From assembly GCF_001905595.1 (NCBI RefSeq), contig NZ_LIXI01000011.1, forward strand, positions 337,501 to 401,500: DNA of 64,000 nt, read 5' to 3'. The position numbers and the translations under genes were made by a program. The notes under the pieces were generated by a model. It saw only the letters and a program-made list of their open reading frames with translations. It did no database searches and was not told the origin of the DNA. Numbering within the stretch: the first letter of the stretch is position 1; each line of letters starts with the position of its first letter. Of the stretch, positions 44,939-53,857 are shown piece by piece. Source of the DNA: Streptomyces sp. CB00316. Its GTDB lineage: Bacteria; Actinomycetota; Actinomycetes; Streptomycetales; Streptomycetaceae.

Positions 44939-45410
44939 GACGGCGCTCTCCTCCCTGTCGGGCGTTGCGACGGTCGCGCGCTCGGGGTGAGAGAGGCGCC
45001 GCCGGGTGATCTCCCGGAACGGAGCCGGGGAAAACAGACTGCCCAGCCGATCCTGCCCTTCCGGGTCTCGGGGGGTGCGGGTCAGCGGCTGTGGCGGGTT
45101 GAGTATGCCCGATCGGATGCCTCCCGTCACGGGGTGACGGGCTGGTCGGAGGGGATGCCAGGTCCGGGAAGTGGCTGACGCTCTTTCGGCGGCCTCCGTA
45201 CGTTACGACCGGACCGGCTCCGTACCGCTGCCTCTCGCCGCACAGCGAACCCCCGTCCGGACGGGAGGTCTCTCGCTTTTCGTACGGGAATCTTTCCGAC
45301 TTTATTACGGGAACCTTTTCGGCCACCCGGCCGACTACTGCCCCATGGGAAGAGACCGTGACGCAGGGCCCGGAGTGGGAGCGCGCGAAGGGGCTGACTA
45401 CCTTGTCTCC
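44939..45410. other. 472-bp divergent region with imperfect direct repeats
   Basis: No gene. It separates the acyl-CoA dehydrogenase (minus) from a His-rich membrane protein gene (plus). Two similar elements, TACGGGAATCTTTCCG (45283-45298) and TACGGGAACCTTTTCGG (45306-45322), lie 23 bp apart. Each is partly palindromic (CGGGAA/TTTCCG). They are about 90 to 130 bp before the ATG at 45411 and look like regulator-binding sites. Confidence 0.5.
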
Positions 45411-46010
45411 ATGCGTGCACGGGGCGGCCGGCCGACGCGAGCCGCCAGGGGCCTGCTCTGCGGCTCCGCCTGCCTGCTTCTCGGCGCCGTGAGCCATGTC
45501 GCGGCGGGCGGACGTCTGCCCGGCGCGGGGGTGCTCGCCCTTCTGTTCCTCTCCCTGAGCGTGCAGGGAGCGCTGCTCTTCGGCGGCCGGCGCCGCCGCT
45601 TCGACGTCGTGACGCTGGTGCTGGGCGGCACCCAGTTCGCCCTGCACGGCGCCTTCCACTTGCTCCCGGCGCCCGGCGGAGGCCGGCACTCCGCGATGGC
45701 TGTCGGAGGCGAGCATCAGGCGGCCGGGCCGTCCGGCGGCCACGACGGCGGGCACGTGATGGACCCCGGGATGGTCCTGGCCCATGCGGCGGCCACCCTC
45801 GGGACGGCGCTCTGCGTGATCCACGGGGAGCGGGTGCTGCGACGCCTCGCGGGCCTGTTCGTCCCCCGCGTCACCCCCCGGCCCGCTCCGCCCCTCCCCT
45901 GCCTTCCCCGGTCGAGCCCGGTGCCGCCGGTGGTCGCGCGGATCCGGTTCGGGGCGCTCCTCGCCCGGTCCTGCCACCGGCGTGGGCCGCCGACGGCGGC
46001 TGCGGCCTGA
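45411..46010 (+). CDS. Membrane protein with His-rich loop
   Basis: 199 residues, four hydrophobic segments (ARGLLCGSACLLLGAVSHVAAG, LPGAGVLALLFLSLSVQGALL, VVTLVLGGTQFALHGAFHLL, PGMVLAHAAATLGTALCVIH). Between the third and fourth lies a loop rich in His and Gly (GGGRHSAMAVGGEHQAAGP...GGHDGGHVMD). Such loops bind copper or other metals. No ribosome site precedes the ATG at 45411, and TACCTT ends close by, so a leaderless start is possible. The PepSY protein gene follows after 166 bp on the same strand. A metal or heme-linked role shared with it is inferred. Confidence 0.78.
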   Translation: MRARGGRPTRAARGLLCGSACLLLGAVSHVAAGGRLPGAGVLALLFLSLSVQGALLFGGRRRRFDVVTLVLGGTQFALHGAFHLLPAPGGGRHSAMAVGGEHQAAGPSGGHDGGHVMDPGMVLAHAAATLGTALCVIHGERVLRRLAGLFVPRVTPRPAPPLPCLPRSSPVPPVVARIRFGALLARSCHRRGPPTAAAA

Positions 46011-46176
46011 CGGGCCCCGCACCCAGCCGCGAGCGCCGGAGGTGATCCGGCGCTCGCGGCTCCGCGCGGGAGCCGCCGGGTCGCCAACGCCACCGCGTCC
46101 ACCGCCCGGGCAGAACCCCGGCCCCCACCGGCAGGTCGACGGAGCCTCCCTCCGCCCTGCCCTCCGAGGAGCACGC

Positions 46177-47733
46177 ATGTCTCACGGAACCGAAGAAATA
46201 CCACAGAACGACCACGACCCCACCGACGCCGCGAAGGGCGAGCCGGACAGCGACAGACCGGACGGCCCCGCGGAACCCGCCGCCACGACGGAGGGCCCCG
46301 CGGAACCGGCCGACGGTCCCGCCGCCCTCACGGAACCCGGCTCCGACCGGCAGCGGCCCGCCCGTTCCTGGGAGGCCGTACGCCACCTCCTGGTCCGGCT
46401 GCACTTCTACGCCGGGGTGCTCGTCGCCCCCTTCCTGCTGGTGGCCGCGCTGACCGGACTGGCCTACACCTTCACGCCCCAGCTCGACCAGCTCCTGTAC
46501 GGCGACCGGTTGCGGGTCGAGCGGGTCGGGGACGATCCCCGCCCGCTGGCCGAGCAGATAACCGCCGCGCGGGCGGCGCACCCCGAGGGCACCGTGGCGT
46601 CGGTGGTCACCCCGCCGGGCCCCGAGGACACCACGCGGGTGGTGCTCGCGGTCCCGGAGCTGGGCGAGAAGCAGCGCACGGTGTTCGTCGACCCGTACAC
46701 CGCCGAGGTACGGGGTGAGCTGACGACCTGGTTCGGGTCGACGCCGCTCACCACCTGGCTCGACGACCTCCACCGCAACCTCAACCTCGGCGAGACGGGC
46801 CGCCTGTACTCCGAGGTCGCCGCGAGCTGGCTGGGGGTGACCGTCGTGGGCGGCCTGATCCTGTGGCTCGGGCGCAGTCGACGACAGCGTGCGAGGTCGG
46901 CCCGGGGCGCACTGCTTCCGGACCGCAGGGCCCGGGGAGTACGCCGGACGCGCAGCTGGCACGCGGCCACCGGGGTGTGGCTGGCGCTGGGGCTGGTCTT
47001 CCTCAGCGCCACCGGTCTCACCTGGTCGAACTACGCGGGTGAGCGGTTCGGGCGGCTGCTGGACGCGGCGAACGGCAACGCCCCGGCCCTCGACACCGCC
47101 CTCCCGGGCGCGGACGCCCCCGTCGAGGACCACTCGGACCACGCCGGCCACGGCGGCGGCGAAGCGACGGCCGACGCCGACCCGGCCGACTTCGACGCGG
47201 CCCTCGCGGCGGCACGGGACGCGGGTCTCGGCGGCGCGCTGGTGGTCACGCCCGCGGCGGACGCGGCGAGCGCGTGGACCGTGGCGCAGAACGACAACGT
47301 CTGGCCGGTGCACTACGACCGGGTGGCCGTGGACACGAGCAGCGGCGAGATCACCTCGCGCACCTACTGGGCCGACCATCCGGCCCTGTCCAAGCTCAGC
47401 AAGCTGGGCGTACAGGGGCACATGGGCGTGCTGTTCGGGATCGTCAACCAGATCGTGCTGGCGCTGGTCGCCCTGGGCCTGACGGCCGTGATCGTCTGGG
47501 GCTACCGCATGTGGTGGCAGCGGCGCCCCACCCGCGCCGACCGGCGGGCGCCCGTCGGCAGGGCCCCGGAGCGCGGGGCGTGGCGGCGGCTCCCGCTGCC
47601 GGTAGTGATCCTGGGCATCCCGGCGGTCATCGCCCTGGGCTGGGCGCTGCCCCTCCTGGGGGTGACCCTGGCCGGGTTCCTGGTGGTCGACGTGGTGGTG
47701 GGGGCGGTGCGGCGACAGCGGCGTACGGCCTGA
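46177..47733 (+). CDS. PepSY-associated membrane protein
   Basis: 518 residues. A charged Pro/Glu/Asp-rich N-terminus of about 65 residues is followed by four membrane helices separated by two large extracellular PepSY-like domains. The first helix begins HLLVRLHFYAGVLVAPFLLVAAL, a hallmark of PepSY_TM proteins, and RSWHAATGVWLALGLVFLSATGLTW is the third. The second loop carries a His-rich stretch (DHSDHAGHGGG). Family members act in iron, copper or siderophore reduction in some bacteria. The ATG at 46177 has GAGGAG 5 bases upstream. It follows the His-rich membrane protein and ends in a terminator. Confidence 0.85.
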   Translation: MSHGTEEIPQNDHDPTDAAKGEPDSDRPDGPAEPAATTEGPAEPADGPAALTEPGSDRQRPARSWEAVRHLLVRLHFYAGVLVAPFLLVAALTGLAYTFTPQLDQLLYGDRLRVERVGDDPRPLAEQITAARAAHPEGTVASVVTPPGPEDTTRVVLAVPELGEKQRTVFVDPYTAEVRGELTTWFGSTPLTTWLDDLHRNLNLGETGRLYSEVAASWLGVTVVGGLILWLGRSRRQRARSARGALLPDRRARGVRRTRSWHAATGVWLALGLVFLSATGLTWSNYAGERFGRLLDAANGNAPALDTALPGADAPVEDHSDHAGHGGGEATADADPADFDAALAAARDAGLGGALVVTPAADAASAWTVAQNDNVWPVHYDRVAVDTSSGEITSRTYWADHPALSKLSKLGVQGHMGVLFGIVNQIVLALVALGLTAVIVWGYRMWWQRRPTRADRRAPVGRAPERGAWRRLPLPVVILGIPAVIALGWALPLLGVTLAGFLVVDVVVGAVRRQRRTA

Positions 47734-47752
47734 CGGTCCGGTTCACAGCGCT

Positions 47753-47775
47753 CGGCCGGGGAAGCACCCCGGCCG
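47753..47775 (+). terminator. Terminator of the PepSY gene
   Basis: CGGCCGGGG (47753-47761) pairs perfectly with CCCCGGCCG (47767-47775) around AAGCA, 20 bp after the stop. Confidence 0.7.
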
Positions 47776-47830
47776 GGCGCCTCACCGGAGCTCTGCTTGC
47801 GCTTCGGGGTGCATGACGACCCCGAGCCGT

Positions 47831-48170
47831 CATCAGCCCGACCGGCTGCGAGAGGTCGAGCGTCTTCGCCGCGGCGGCCAGAACCGTGTCGGTGTCCCGC
47901 AGATGGACGTCCAGGTGGTCGGTGCGCCCCTCGGGCGTCCCGACCAGCAGGGCACGGGCGTGCGCCAGGACGAGAGGGTCGTTGTCCACGTACACGACCG
48001 TGTCGGGGGCGACGCGCTGGGCGACCTCGTGCGTGTTGTCGGCGCTCGGCAGCCCCGTGCCGATGTCCAGGAACTGCCGGATGCCCTCCTCCCCGACCAG
48101 GTGGCGTATCACCCGTCCCAGGAACAGCCGGTCCGTCTTCGCGTACTCCGGCGGAGACGCGCCGCCGGAG
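47831..48170 (-). pseudogene. Remnant of an SAV2177/DUF574-type SAM methyltransferase
   Basis: A minus-strand frame gives PPEYAKTDRLFLGRVIRHL and EGIRQFLDIGTGLPSADNTHE, then VVYVDNDPLVLAHARALL and TLDLSQPVGLM. These are the core motifs of the DUF574 SAM-dependent methyltransferase family of Streptomyces, including the SAM-binding DIGTG. The first 55 or so residues of the family and everything after the QPVxLM motif are missing: the 5-prime side ends at the stop of the next gene and the frame turns into non-homologous sequence after 47831. It is a leftover with no start codon in the right place. Confidence 0.8.
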
Positions 48171-49541
48171 TCACAGCAGGCCGAGCGACCGCAGCACGCG
48201 GCGCTGCCCCGGCGTCGGCCCCGACGGCCAGTACACGTAACAGACCCCGCCCGTACCGCTCCTGACCCGGCCGCTCGCGTCGTAGCGCTTCGTCCTGAGC
48301 CAGATGTTCTCCCAGTCGCGCCGCCGGTAGACGCGGCGTACCGCCTCGTTGTCCGGGGACGCGGGGTCGTTGGCGATCACGTCACCTGCCGGGGTGAACC
48401 CGACCACCGTCATCAGGTGGCCCGCCGTCCCGTAGCCAGCCCCGGGCAGTTCCTCCTCCAGGAAGGACTGGGAGGTGATGACGGGGATTCCGGCGTGGAC
48501 CAGCCGCTCCAGGTCGGTGAGCGAGCCGAGACGGGTGACGACCGCGTTGAGGTCCCGGTAGGTGGCGGCGTAGGCGGCGTTGAAGGGCCAGTTGCCGCAA
48601 CCGCCGTACTGATGGTCGTACGTGTACCGGGCGGCATGGCAGACCTGGGGGTCGGGCAGGCCCGGCCGGACCCAGGCGAGGTCCTCGGCGGTGGGCTTGC
48701 GGCCCCAGTATTCGACGATCATCTGCGAGGAGGTGGGACTGCACCACGCCTCGCCGCCGTTGTCGTACTCGGGGTACTGGCCGATGTGGACGTTCTGCGA
48801 GTAGCGGGGGACCCGCAGTTCGCGGGCGTGGGCCGGGGTGGTCGCCGGGACCGTGAAGCGGTCGGGGACGGCGGAGGCCATCGCGCCGACGCGCCAGACC
48901 GTGGGGGTGAGGCGGGTGCCCGGGGTGCGGTACAGGGTGAGGCGGATGCGGTACGAAGCGAAACGTACGCCGCTCGCCGCGTCGTCGACGGAAAGGGTGT
49001 CGGTCCAGACCGAGCTGTACGGGTCCCCCTGGTCGTCCACCGATGTGCGGCGGATGTCGCCGTCGCCCGAGGCCCAGCGGCCCATCACGAACCAGGGGGT
49101 CGTCGTGCCGTCCGCGTAGTTGGCGCTCAGCTCGACCGCGATCCAGGTGCCCGTGGGCGTACGGGCGTTCCAGGAGGTGATCAGTTCGGTGGCGGGGGCG
49201 GCGGGGCGGTGGATCGGCGAGGTCCAGGTGGCGTACTCCCAGGCGGCCGTCCTGCCCGTGTGGGGGTCGGTGTGGTCGGTGCGGCCGACGGGGGTGGCGA
49301 TGGCCAGGCCGGGGCGGGTGCCCGCAAGGACCCGGGTGCCGTCGCCGGAGCCCCAGCGCCAGTCGGTGTACGTGTGCCAGAAGCGGTTGTCCACGAGGGG
49401 TGCGGCTGCCTGGGGTGCGGAGGGCGTCGATGCGGGTGGCGGTGCGGCCGCCGCGGGTCCGGCTGCCGCCGCGGTGCCCGCGGCAGCAGCTGTCGCGAGT
49501 GCGGCGGTCAGGACGGCCCTGCGTGAGGTCGGACTGGTCAT
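48171..49541 (-). CDS. Secreted C39-like papain-fold peptidase
   Basis: 456 residues. A twin-arginine type signal peptide (SRRAVLTAALATAAAAGTAAAA) points to export by Tat. A beta-rich domain (about 50-230) comes first. The C-terminal papain-like domain has Cys267 in EAWCSPTSSQM, His375 in GHLMTVVGF and the Asn391/Asp392 pair in IANDPAS, the triad of the C39-like group. It lacks transporter parts and is not a bacteriocin maturase. The stop is directly followed by a methyltransferase remnant. Substrate unknown; cell-wall or extracellular peptide processing is possible. Confidence 0.85.
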   Translation of the reverse strand: MTSPTSRRAVLTAALATAAAAGTAAAAGPAAAAPPPASTPSAPQAAAPLVDNRFWHTYTDWRWGSGDGTRVLAGTRPGLAIATPVGRTDHTDPHTGRTAAWEYATWTSPIHRPAAPATELITSWNARTPTGTWIAVELSANYADGTTTPWFVMGRWASGDGDIRRTSVDDQGDPYSSVWTDTLSVDDAASGVRFASYRIRLTLYRTPGTRLTPTVWRVGAMASAVPDRFTVPATTPAHARELRVPRYSQNVHIGQYPEYDNGGEAWCSPTSSQMIVEYWGRKPTAEDLAWVRPGLPDPQVCHAARYTYDHQYGGCGNWPFNAAYAATYRDLNAVVTRLGSLTDLERLVHAGIPVITSQSFLEEELPGAGYGTAGHLMTVVGFTPAGDVIANDPASPDNEAVRRVYRRRDWENIWLRTKRYDASGRVRSGTGGVCYVYWPSGPTPGQRRVLRSLGLL

Positions 49542-49726
49542 GAGCGAGACCCCCGGTCATGGGTGGGAGTGGGGCTGCGGATGCCGATCGGTGAGCCAAC
49601 TATCCCGTCTCCCGGCTCGGTCGGGCCAGTGATTGCGCCTGCGCCGCGCCACCAATATGGGTCTGGACCACTGGCGTGACCTGCGGTGGGCCGGGCATGT
49701 CGGCTCCCGGCCCGTACCCTGGGGCC

Positions 49727-50356
49727 ATGAACGACCTGGCCCGCCACGCCGCCACCCTGCGCTCGCTCCCCGCCTCCTGCGGGCCGGTCCGGCTCGTCGC
49801 GGTGGACGGGCACGCGGGGTCGGGCAAGAGCACGTTCGCCGGGCGGCTGGCAGAGGCCCTGGGCGGTGCGCCGGTGCTCCATCTGGACGATCTCGCCACC
49901 CACGAAGAGCTGTTCGGCTGGGTCGGGCGGCTGCGGGACCAGGTGCTCCTGCCCCTCGCGCGCGGCGAGGCCGCCCGGTACGCGCCGTACGACTGGACCG
50001 AGCGGCGCTTCGGCCCGGCCCGGACCCTGGAGCCGGCCCCGGTGGCCCTGGTCGAGGGCGTCGGCGCGGGCCGCCGGGAGGTGCGGCCGTGGCTGGCGGC
50101 GCTGTGCTGGATGGAGCTGGAGCGGGTGACCTCCTGGGGGCGCGGGAGGGCGCGGGACGGCGCGGGGCTCACGGAGTTCTGGGACGGGTGGACCGCCGCC
50201 GAGGAGGCGCACTTCGCCGAGGACCCTTCGCGCCCGTACGCCGATGTGCTGGTACGTCAGTTGCCCGAGGGGTACGCGTGGCAGGAGGGGCCCGGCGCGA
50301 CAGCGGGAGCGAACCGATTCGTCACAGAGGGTAGGCAGCACGCTCCCCCGTACTGA
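49727..50356 (+). CDS. P-loop kinase (uridine kinase-like)
   Basis: 209 residues. The P-loop VDGHAGSGKSTFAGRL lies at about 27-42, followed by LHLDDLATHEELFGWVGRL, which resembles the uridine kinase region after Walker A. The residues YAPYDWTERRFGPARTLEPAPVALVEGVGAG match the uridine kinase/UDK lid part. The substrate cannot be named. The ATG at 49727 follows TACCCT by 6 bases, so a leaderless transcript is possible. It is divergent from the C39-like gene and precedes the candidate RNA at 50394 on the same strand. Confidence 0.82.
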   Translation: MNDLARHAATLRSLPASCGPVRLVAVDGHAGSGKSTFAGRLAEALGGAPVLHLDDLATHEELFGWVGRLRDQVLLPLARGEAARYAPYDWTERRFGPARTLEPAPVALVEGVGAGRREVRPWLAALCWMELERVTSWGRGRARDGAGLTEFWDGWTAAEEAHFAEDPSRPYADVLVRQLPEGYAWQEGPGATAGANRFVTEGRQHAPPY

Positions 50357-50393
50357 GCAGTCGGAAATCAGTCCGTAAGTGCCTCAACTCGGC

Positions 50394-50498
50394 TTGACCG
50401 AGGGGCCGTACTGGTCTTACGTTCTCATTGTGCGGCTTTTCGGAGCCCCCGCAGACGCGAAGCCCCCGGTTGTTCCCCCGTGATCGGGGGCTTCGTTC
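50394..50498 (+). ncRNA. Candidate small RNA or attenuator upstream of the AAA+ gene
   Basis: A promoter-like pair TTGACC (50394-50399) and TACGTT (50418-50423) has an 18-bp spacer. A short transcript from about 50430 would reach a hairpin GAAGCCCCCG (50459-50468) with CGGGGGCTTC (50485-50494). The sequence AGCCCCCG also occurs at 50444-50451, so the same right arm can pair with either copy. No ORF fits between them. It could be a roughly 70-nucleotide RNA, or a leader that attenuates the AAA+ gene starting at 50716. Nothing shows expression. Confidence 0.45.
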
Positions 50499-50715
50499 TG
50501 CGCGCGCACCGCCGCCCGGCGACCACACAGAGCGACTCGCTCACTTTCGGTCACCGCCTGCCTGGTCCGCCGTTGACCGGCCTTCTCCCGCGTGCGCAGG
50601 TACGATGCCCCTCGGTGCGGTCAATTCCCTTCCTCCGCGCAGTGATTCGGCACGCTCAGGTGGGCATGCTGTGCGGGCGGGACATCCTGGGGGAACGGTT
50701 GGCGTGGGGGACCTG

Positions 50716-52635
50716 ATGGACATCGGCACACCGGGCGCACAAGCCCCCGCCGACCTCGCCTGGCTGCGTGGCATGGACGCCTACACGATGGGCGCCTACC
50801 CGCAGGCCGAGGAGGAGTTCAGAGCTGCGGTACGGATCGATCCCGGCATGGCGGACGGCTGGCTCGGCCTCCACGCGCTGCGCATCGACACCGCCACCGC
50901 GCTCTTACGCATGTACCGGCACCGCGACCGCTTCGGCGAGCAGCGGGCCCGGCACCGCCGTCCGCTCAACTCCTGGTACTGGCTGGGCTGGTGGGTGCAG
51001 CCCCTGCTGGAGAGCCCGCGCGATCTGCTGCTCGCCCACGCCTCTCACTGGCTGGACGGGCGCCATGTGCCGGAGCTGGACCGGGCGTTGGCGGGGCTGC
51101 CGCCGGTGGACGCGGACCCGCAGGTGCGGTTCCTGCACGCCTGCCGCTCGTATCTGGTCAAGGACTGGGAGCAGCTGGTGCGCTACACCGAGCAGCTCGT
51201 CGACGATCCGATGCTCGGCATAGAGGCGGGCCTCTTCGGGGGCATGGCCCGGGTCCGGCTGGAGATGTACGGGCAGGCCGAACCGCTGCTCGCGGCCGCC
51301 CTGATGCGCTGTCGCAGCGAGCAGCCGCAGCGCAAGGAGCTGCGTTACTGGCTGGCGCGGGCCCACGAGGGAACCGGGCGCAGCGCGGCGGCGCTGCCGC
51401 TGTACCGGGCGGTGCACCGGGTCGACCCGGCGTTCATGGACACCTCGGCCCGCCTCGCGGCGCTCGTAGAGGGCGACGGGTACGACGACTCCGCCGACCT
51501 GACCCCCGTGATGCTGACCGGCTTCGGCTCGGGAGGCGTGGGAGGGGCGGGGACGGAGGCGCTCCCGGACGGCGACGCGAACCTGGGCACGGATCTGGTG
51601 GACGGCCGCGAGCCGTGGCCCATGGGCGACGCCGGGCTGCTCGGCGACGGCGACGACACCGTGACCTCGCCGGCCGCCCCCGTCGAGGGCGTACGCCGGA
51701 CGAAGACCCGGAAGCCGCCGACCTTCCCGGCCGGGCCGAGCGATCCGGTCCTGCTGGCCGGGGCGCTGGCCCAACTGGAGCGCATGGTCGGTCTGGAGCC
51801 GGTGAAGCGGCAGGTGAAGGCGCTCTCCGCGCAGCTGAACATGGCCCGGCTGCGGGCCGAGCAGGGGCTCCCCGTCCAGCCGCCGAAGCGGCACTTCGTC
51901 TTCTCGGGCCCCTCCGGCACCGGCAAGACGACGGTGGCGCGCATCCTGGGCCGGGTCTTCTACGCGCTGGGGCTGCTCGGCGGCGACCATCTGATCGAGG
52001 CCCAACGCTCCGATCTGGTGGGCGAGTTCCTGGGCCAGACCGCGGTGAAGGCCAACGAGCTGATCGACTCGGCGCTCGGCGGGGTGCTCTTCGTCGACGA
52101 GGCGTACAGCCTGGCCAACTCCGGTTACAGCAAGGGCGATGCGTACGGCGACGAGGCCCTCCAGGTCCTCCTGAAGCGGGCCGAGGACAACCGGGATCAT
52201 CTTGTCGTCATCCTCGCGGGCTACCCGGAAGGCATGGACCGGCTGCTCGCCACCAACCCGGGGCTCTCCTCCCGCTTCACCAGCCGGGTCGACTTCCCCA
52301 GCTACCGCCCGCTCGAACTCACCGCGATCGGCTCGGTGCTGGCCGCCGAGAACGACGACGTGTGGGACGAGGAGGCGGTCGACGAGCTGCGCTCCATCAG
52401 CGGCCATGTGGTGGACCAGGGCTGGATCGACGAGCTGGGCAACGGCCGCTTCCTGCGCACGCTCTACGAGAAGAGCTGCGCCTACCGCGATCTGCGGCTC
52501 TCCGGATACCCGGGGACGCTGAGCCGGGAGGACCTGTCCACGCTCCGGCTGCCGGACCTGATGCAGGCATACGGCGAGGTGCTGTCCGGGCGCGGCCCGG
52601 TGGGGCGGGGGAAGCAGGAGCCGGGCGGGGTGTGA
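50716..52635 (+). CDS. CbxX/CfxQ-type AAA+ ATPase with TPR-like N-terminus (EccA-like)
   Basis: 639 residues. The N-terminal half (about 10-260) is helical and TPR-like. A Gly/Asp-rich linker leads to a single AAA+ module with Walker A FSGPSGTGKTTVARIL near residue 397, Walker B GGVLFVDEAYSLA near 458 and the sensor region RFTSRVDFPSY. This matches the CbxX family and the type VII secretion chaperone EccA, but no ESX genes are in the window. Codon 64 (50905-50907) is TTA, rare in Streptomyces, which makes translation depend on the bldA tRNA. ATG at 50716 has GGGGGA 4 bases upstream; the in-frame GTG at 50704 is an alternative start. Confidence 0.88.
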   Translation: MDIGTPGAQAPADLAWLRGMDAYTMGAYPQAEEEFRAAVRIDPGMADGWLGLHALRIDTATALLRMYRHRDRFGEQRARHRRPLNSWYWLGWWVQPLLESPRDLLLAHASHWLDGRHVPELDRALAGLPPVDADPQVRFLHACRSYLVKDWEQLVRYTEQLVDDPMLGIEAGLFGGMARVRLEMYGQAEPLLAAALMRCRSEQPQRKELRYWLARAHEGTGRSAAALPLYRAVHRVDPAFMDTSARLAALVEGDGYDDSADLTPVMLTGFGSGGVGGAGTEALPDGDANLGTDLVDGREPWPMGDAGLLGDGDDTVTSPAAPVEGVRRTKTRKPPTFPAGPSDPVLLAGALAQLERMVGLEPVKRQVKALSAQLNMARLRAEQGLPVQPPKRHFVFSGPSGTGKTTVARILGRVFYALGLLGGDHLIEAQRSDLVGEFLGQTAVKANELIDSALGGVLFVDEAYSLANSGYSKGDAYGDEALQVLLKRAEDNRDHLVVILAGYPEGMDRLLATNPGLSSRFTSRVDFPSYRPLELTAIGSVLAAENDDVWDEEAVDELRSISGHVVDQGWIDELGNGRFLRTLYEKSCAYRDLRLSGYPGTLSREDLSTLRLPDLMQAYGEVLSGRGPVGRGKQEPGGV

Positions 52636-52759
52636 GCCCCCGGAAGCGTAGCGCTGAGAGCGGTACGGGCCCGGGCGGGCCCGGAAGTCCCGGCCCGCCC
52701 GACCCCGTACGCCTCGGATCCGCCCCGCCCGAACCCGTCCGCATGGGATCCGGCCCCCC

Positions 52760-53857
52760 TCAGGAGACCAGCGCCCGGCCCTCCGGCCCCGCCGCGTCCA
52801 CCGTGCGCAGGGGCACCGGCACCACCCGGTGGGCCGGGTCGCGGACCTCGCCCACCAGCGTCTCCAGGACGTCCTCCATCGCCACCAGGCCGAGGATGCG
52901 GCCCGAGCCGTCCGCGACCTGGGCCAGGTGCGTCGCGGCGCGGCGCATCACCGTCAGGGCGTCGTCGAGAGGGAGCTCGGCCCGTACGGTCGTCATCGGA
53001 CGCCAGAGCTGCTGCGGGACCGCCCGGTCGGCGTCCTCCAGGTCCAGGACGTCCTTGACGTGCAGGTAGCCCATGAAGGGGCCTTCCCCGCCCTCCGCGC
53101 AGACGGGGAAGCGGGAGAAGCCGGTCCGCACCGTCAGCTCCTCGACCCGGCGCGGGGTCACCGACGGGTCCACGGTCACCAGGCCGGCCCGCTCCAGCAG
53201 GACGTCGGTGACCGGGCGGCTGCCCAGGACCAGGGCGTCCTCCAGGCGTTCCTGGGCGTCCGGGCCGAGCAGCCCGGCCTGGCCCGAGTCCTCGACCAGG
53301 CGGTTGAGCTGCTCGCTGGTGAAGACGGCCTCCACCTCGTCCTTCGGTTCGACGCCGAAGAGCCGGAGCACCAGGCCGGCGCAGGCGCCCAGCGCGGTGG
53401 TGACCGGACGGCACAGCCGGGCGAAGCCGACCAGGCCGGGGCTGAGCCGGAGCGCGGTGCGCTCCGGGGCGGCCATGGCGAGGTTCTTCGGGACCATCTC
53501 GCCGATGACCAGGTGCAGGACGACGACGAGCGCGAGCGCCAGCGCGAAGCCGAGCGGGTGGATGAGCCCTTCGGGGAGGTGGGCCAGATGGAAGACCGGC
53601 TCCAGGAGGCGGGCCACGGTCGGTTCGGCGACGGCTCCGAGGGTGAGGGAGCAGACGGTGATGCCGAACTGGGCGGCGGCCATCATCCGCGGCAGGTTCT
53701 CCAGCCCGTACAGGACGGTCCGGGCCCGGCTCGATCCCCGAGCGGCCAACGGTTCGATCTGGCTGCGGCGGACGGAGACGAGGGCGAACTCGGCGCCGAC
53801 GAAGAAGCCGTTCGCCAGCACGAGGAAGGCGCCGAACACGAGTTGGAGCATGCTCAT
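52760..53857 (-). CDS. CNNM/CBS membrane protein without CorC domain
   Basis: 365 residues. The N-terminal DUF21/CNNM domain has three or four helices (QLVFGAFLVLANGFFVGAEFALVSVRRSQIEPLAARG). The CBS pair follows (HVKDVLDLEDADRA, and later ILGLVAMEDVLETLVGEVRDP). The chain ends right after the second CBS domain; the C-terminal CorC_HlyC domain found in its neighbour is missing. Its start overlaps the stop of the longer paralogue (ATGA), so the two are translationally coupled and likely form a heterodimer. Homologues (CorC, MpfA, CNNM) export magnesium or cobalt; the exact ion here is inferred. Confidence 0.87.
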   Translation of the reverse strand: MSMLQLVFGAFLVLANGFFVGAEFALVSVRRSQIEPLAARGSSRARTVLYGLENLPRMMAAAQFGITVCSLTLGAVAEPTVARLLEPVFHLAHLPEGLIHPLGFALALALVVVLHLVIGEMVPKNLAMAAPERTALRLSPGLVGFARLCRPVTTALGACAGLVLRLFGVEPKDEVEAVFTSEQLNRLVEDSGQAGLLGPDAQERLEDALVLGSRPVTDVLLERAGLVTVDPSVTPRRVEELTVRTGFSRFPVCAEGGEGPFMGYLHVKDVLDLEDADRAVPQQLWRPMTTVRAELPLDDALTVMRRAATHLAQVADGSGRILGLVAMEDVLETLVGEVRDPAHRVVPVPLRTVDAAGPEGRALVS

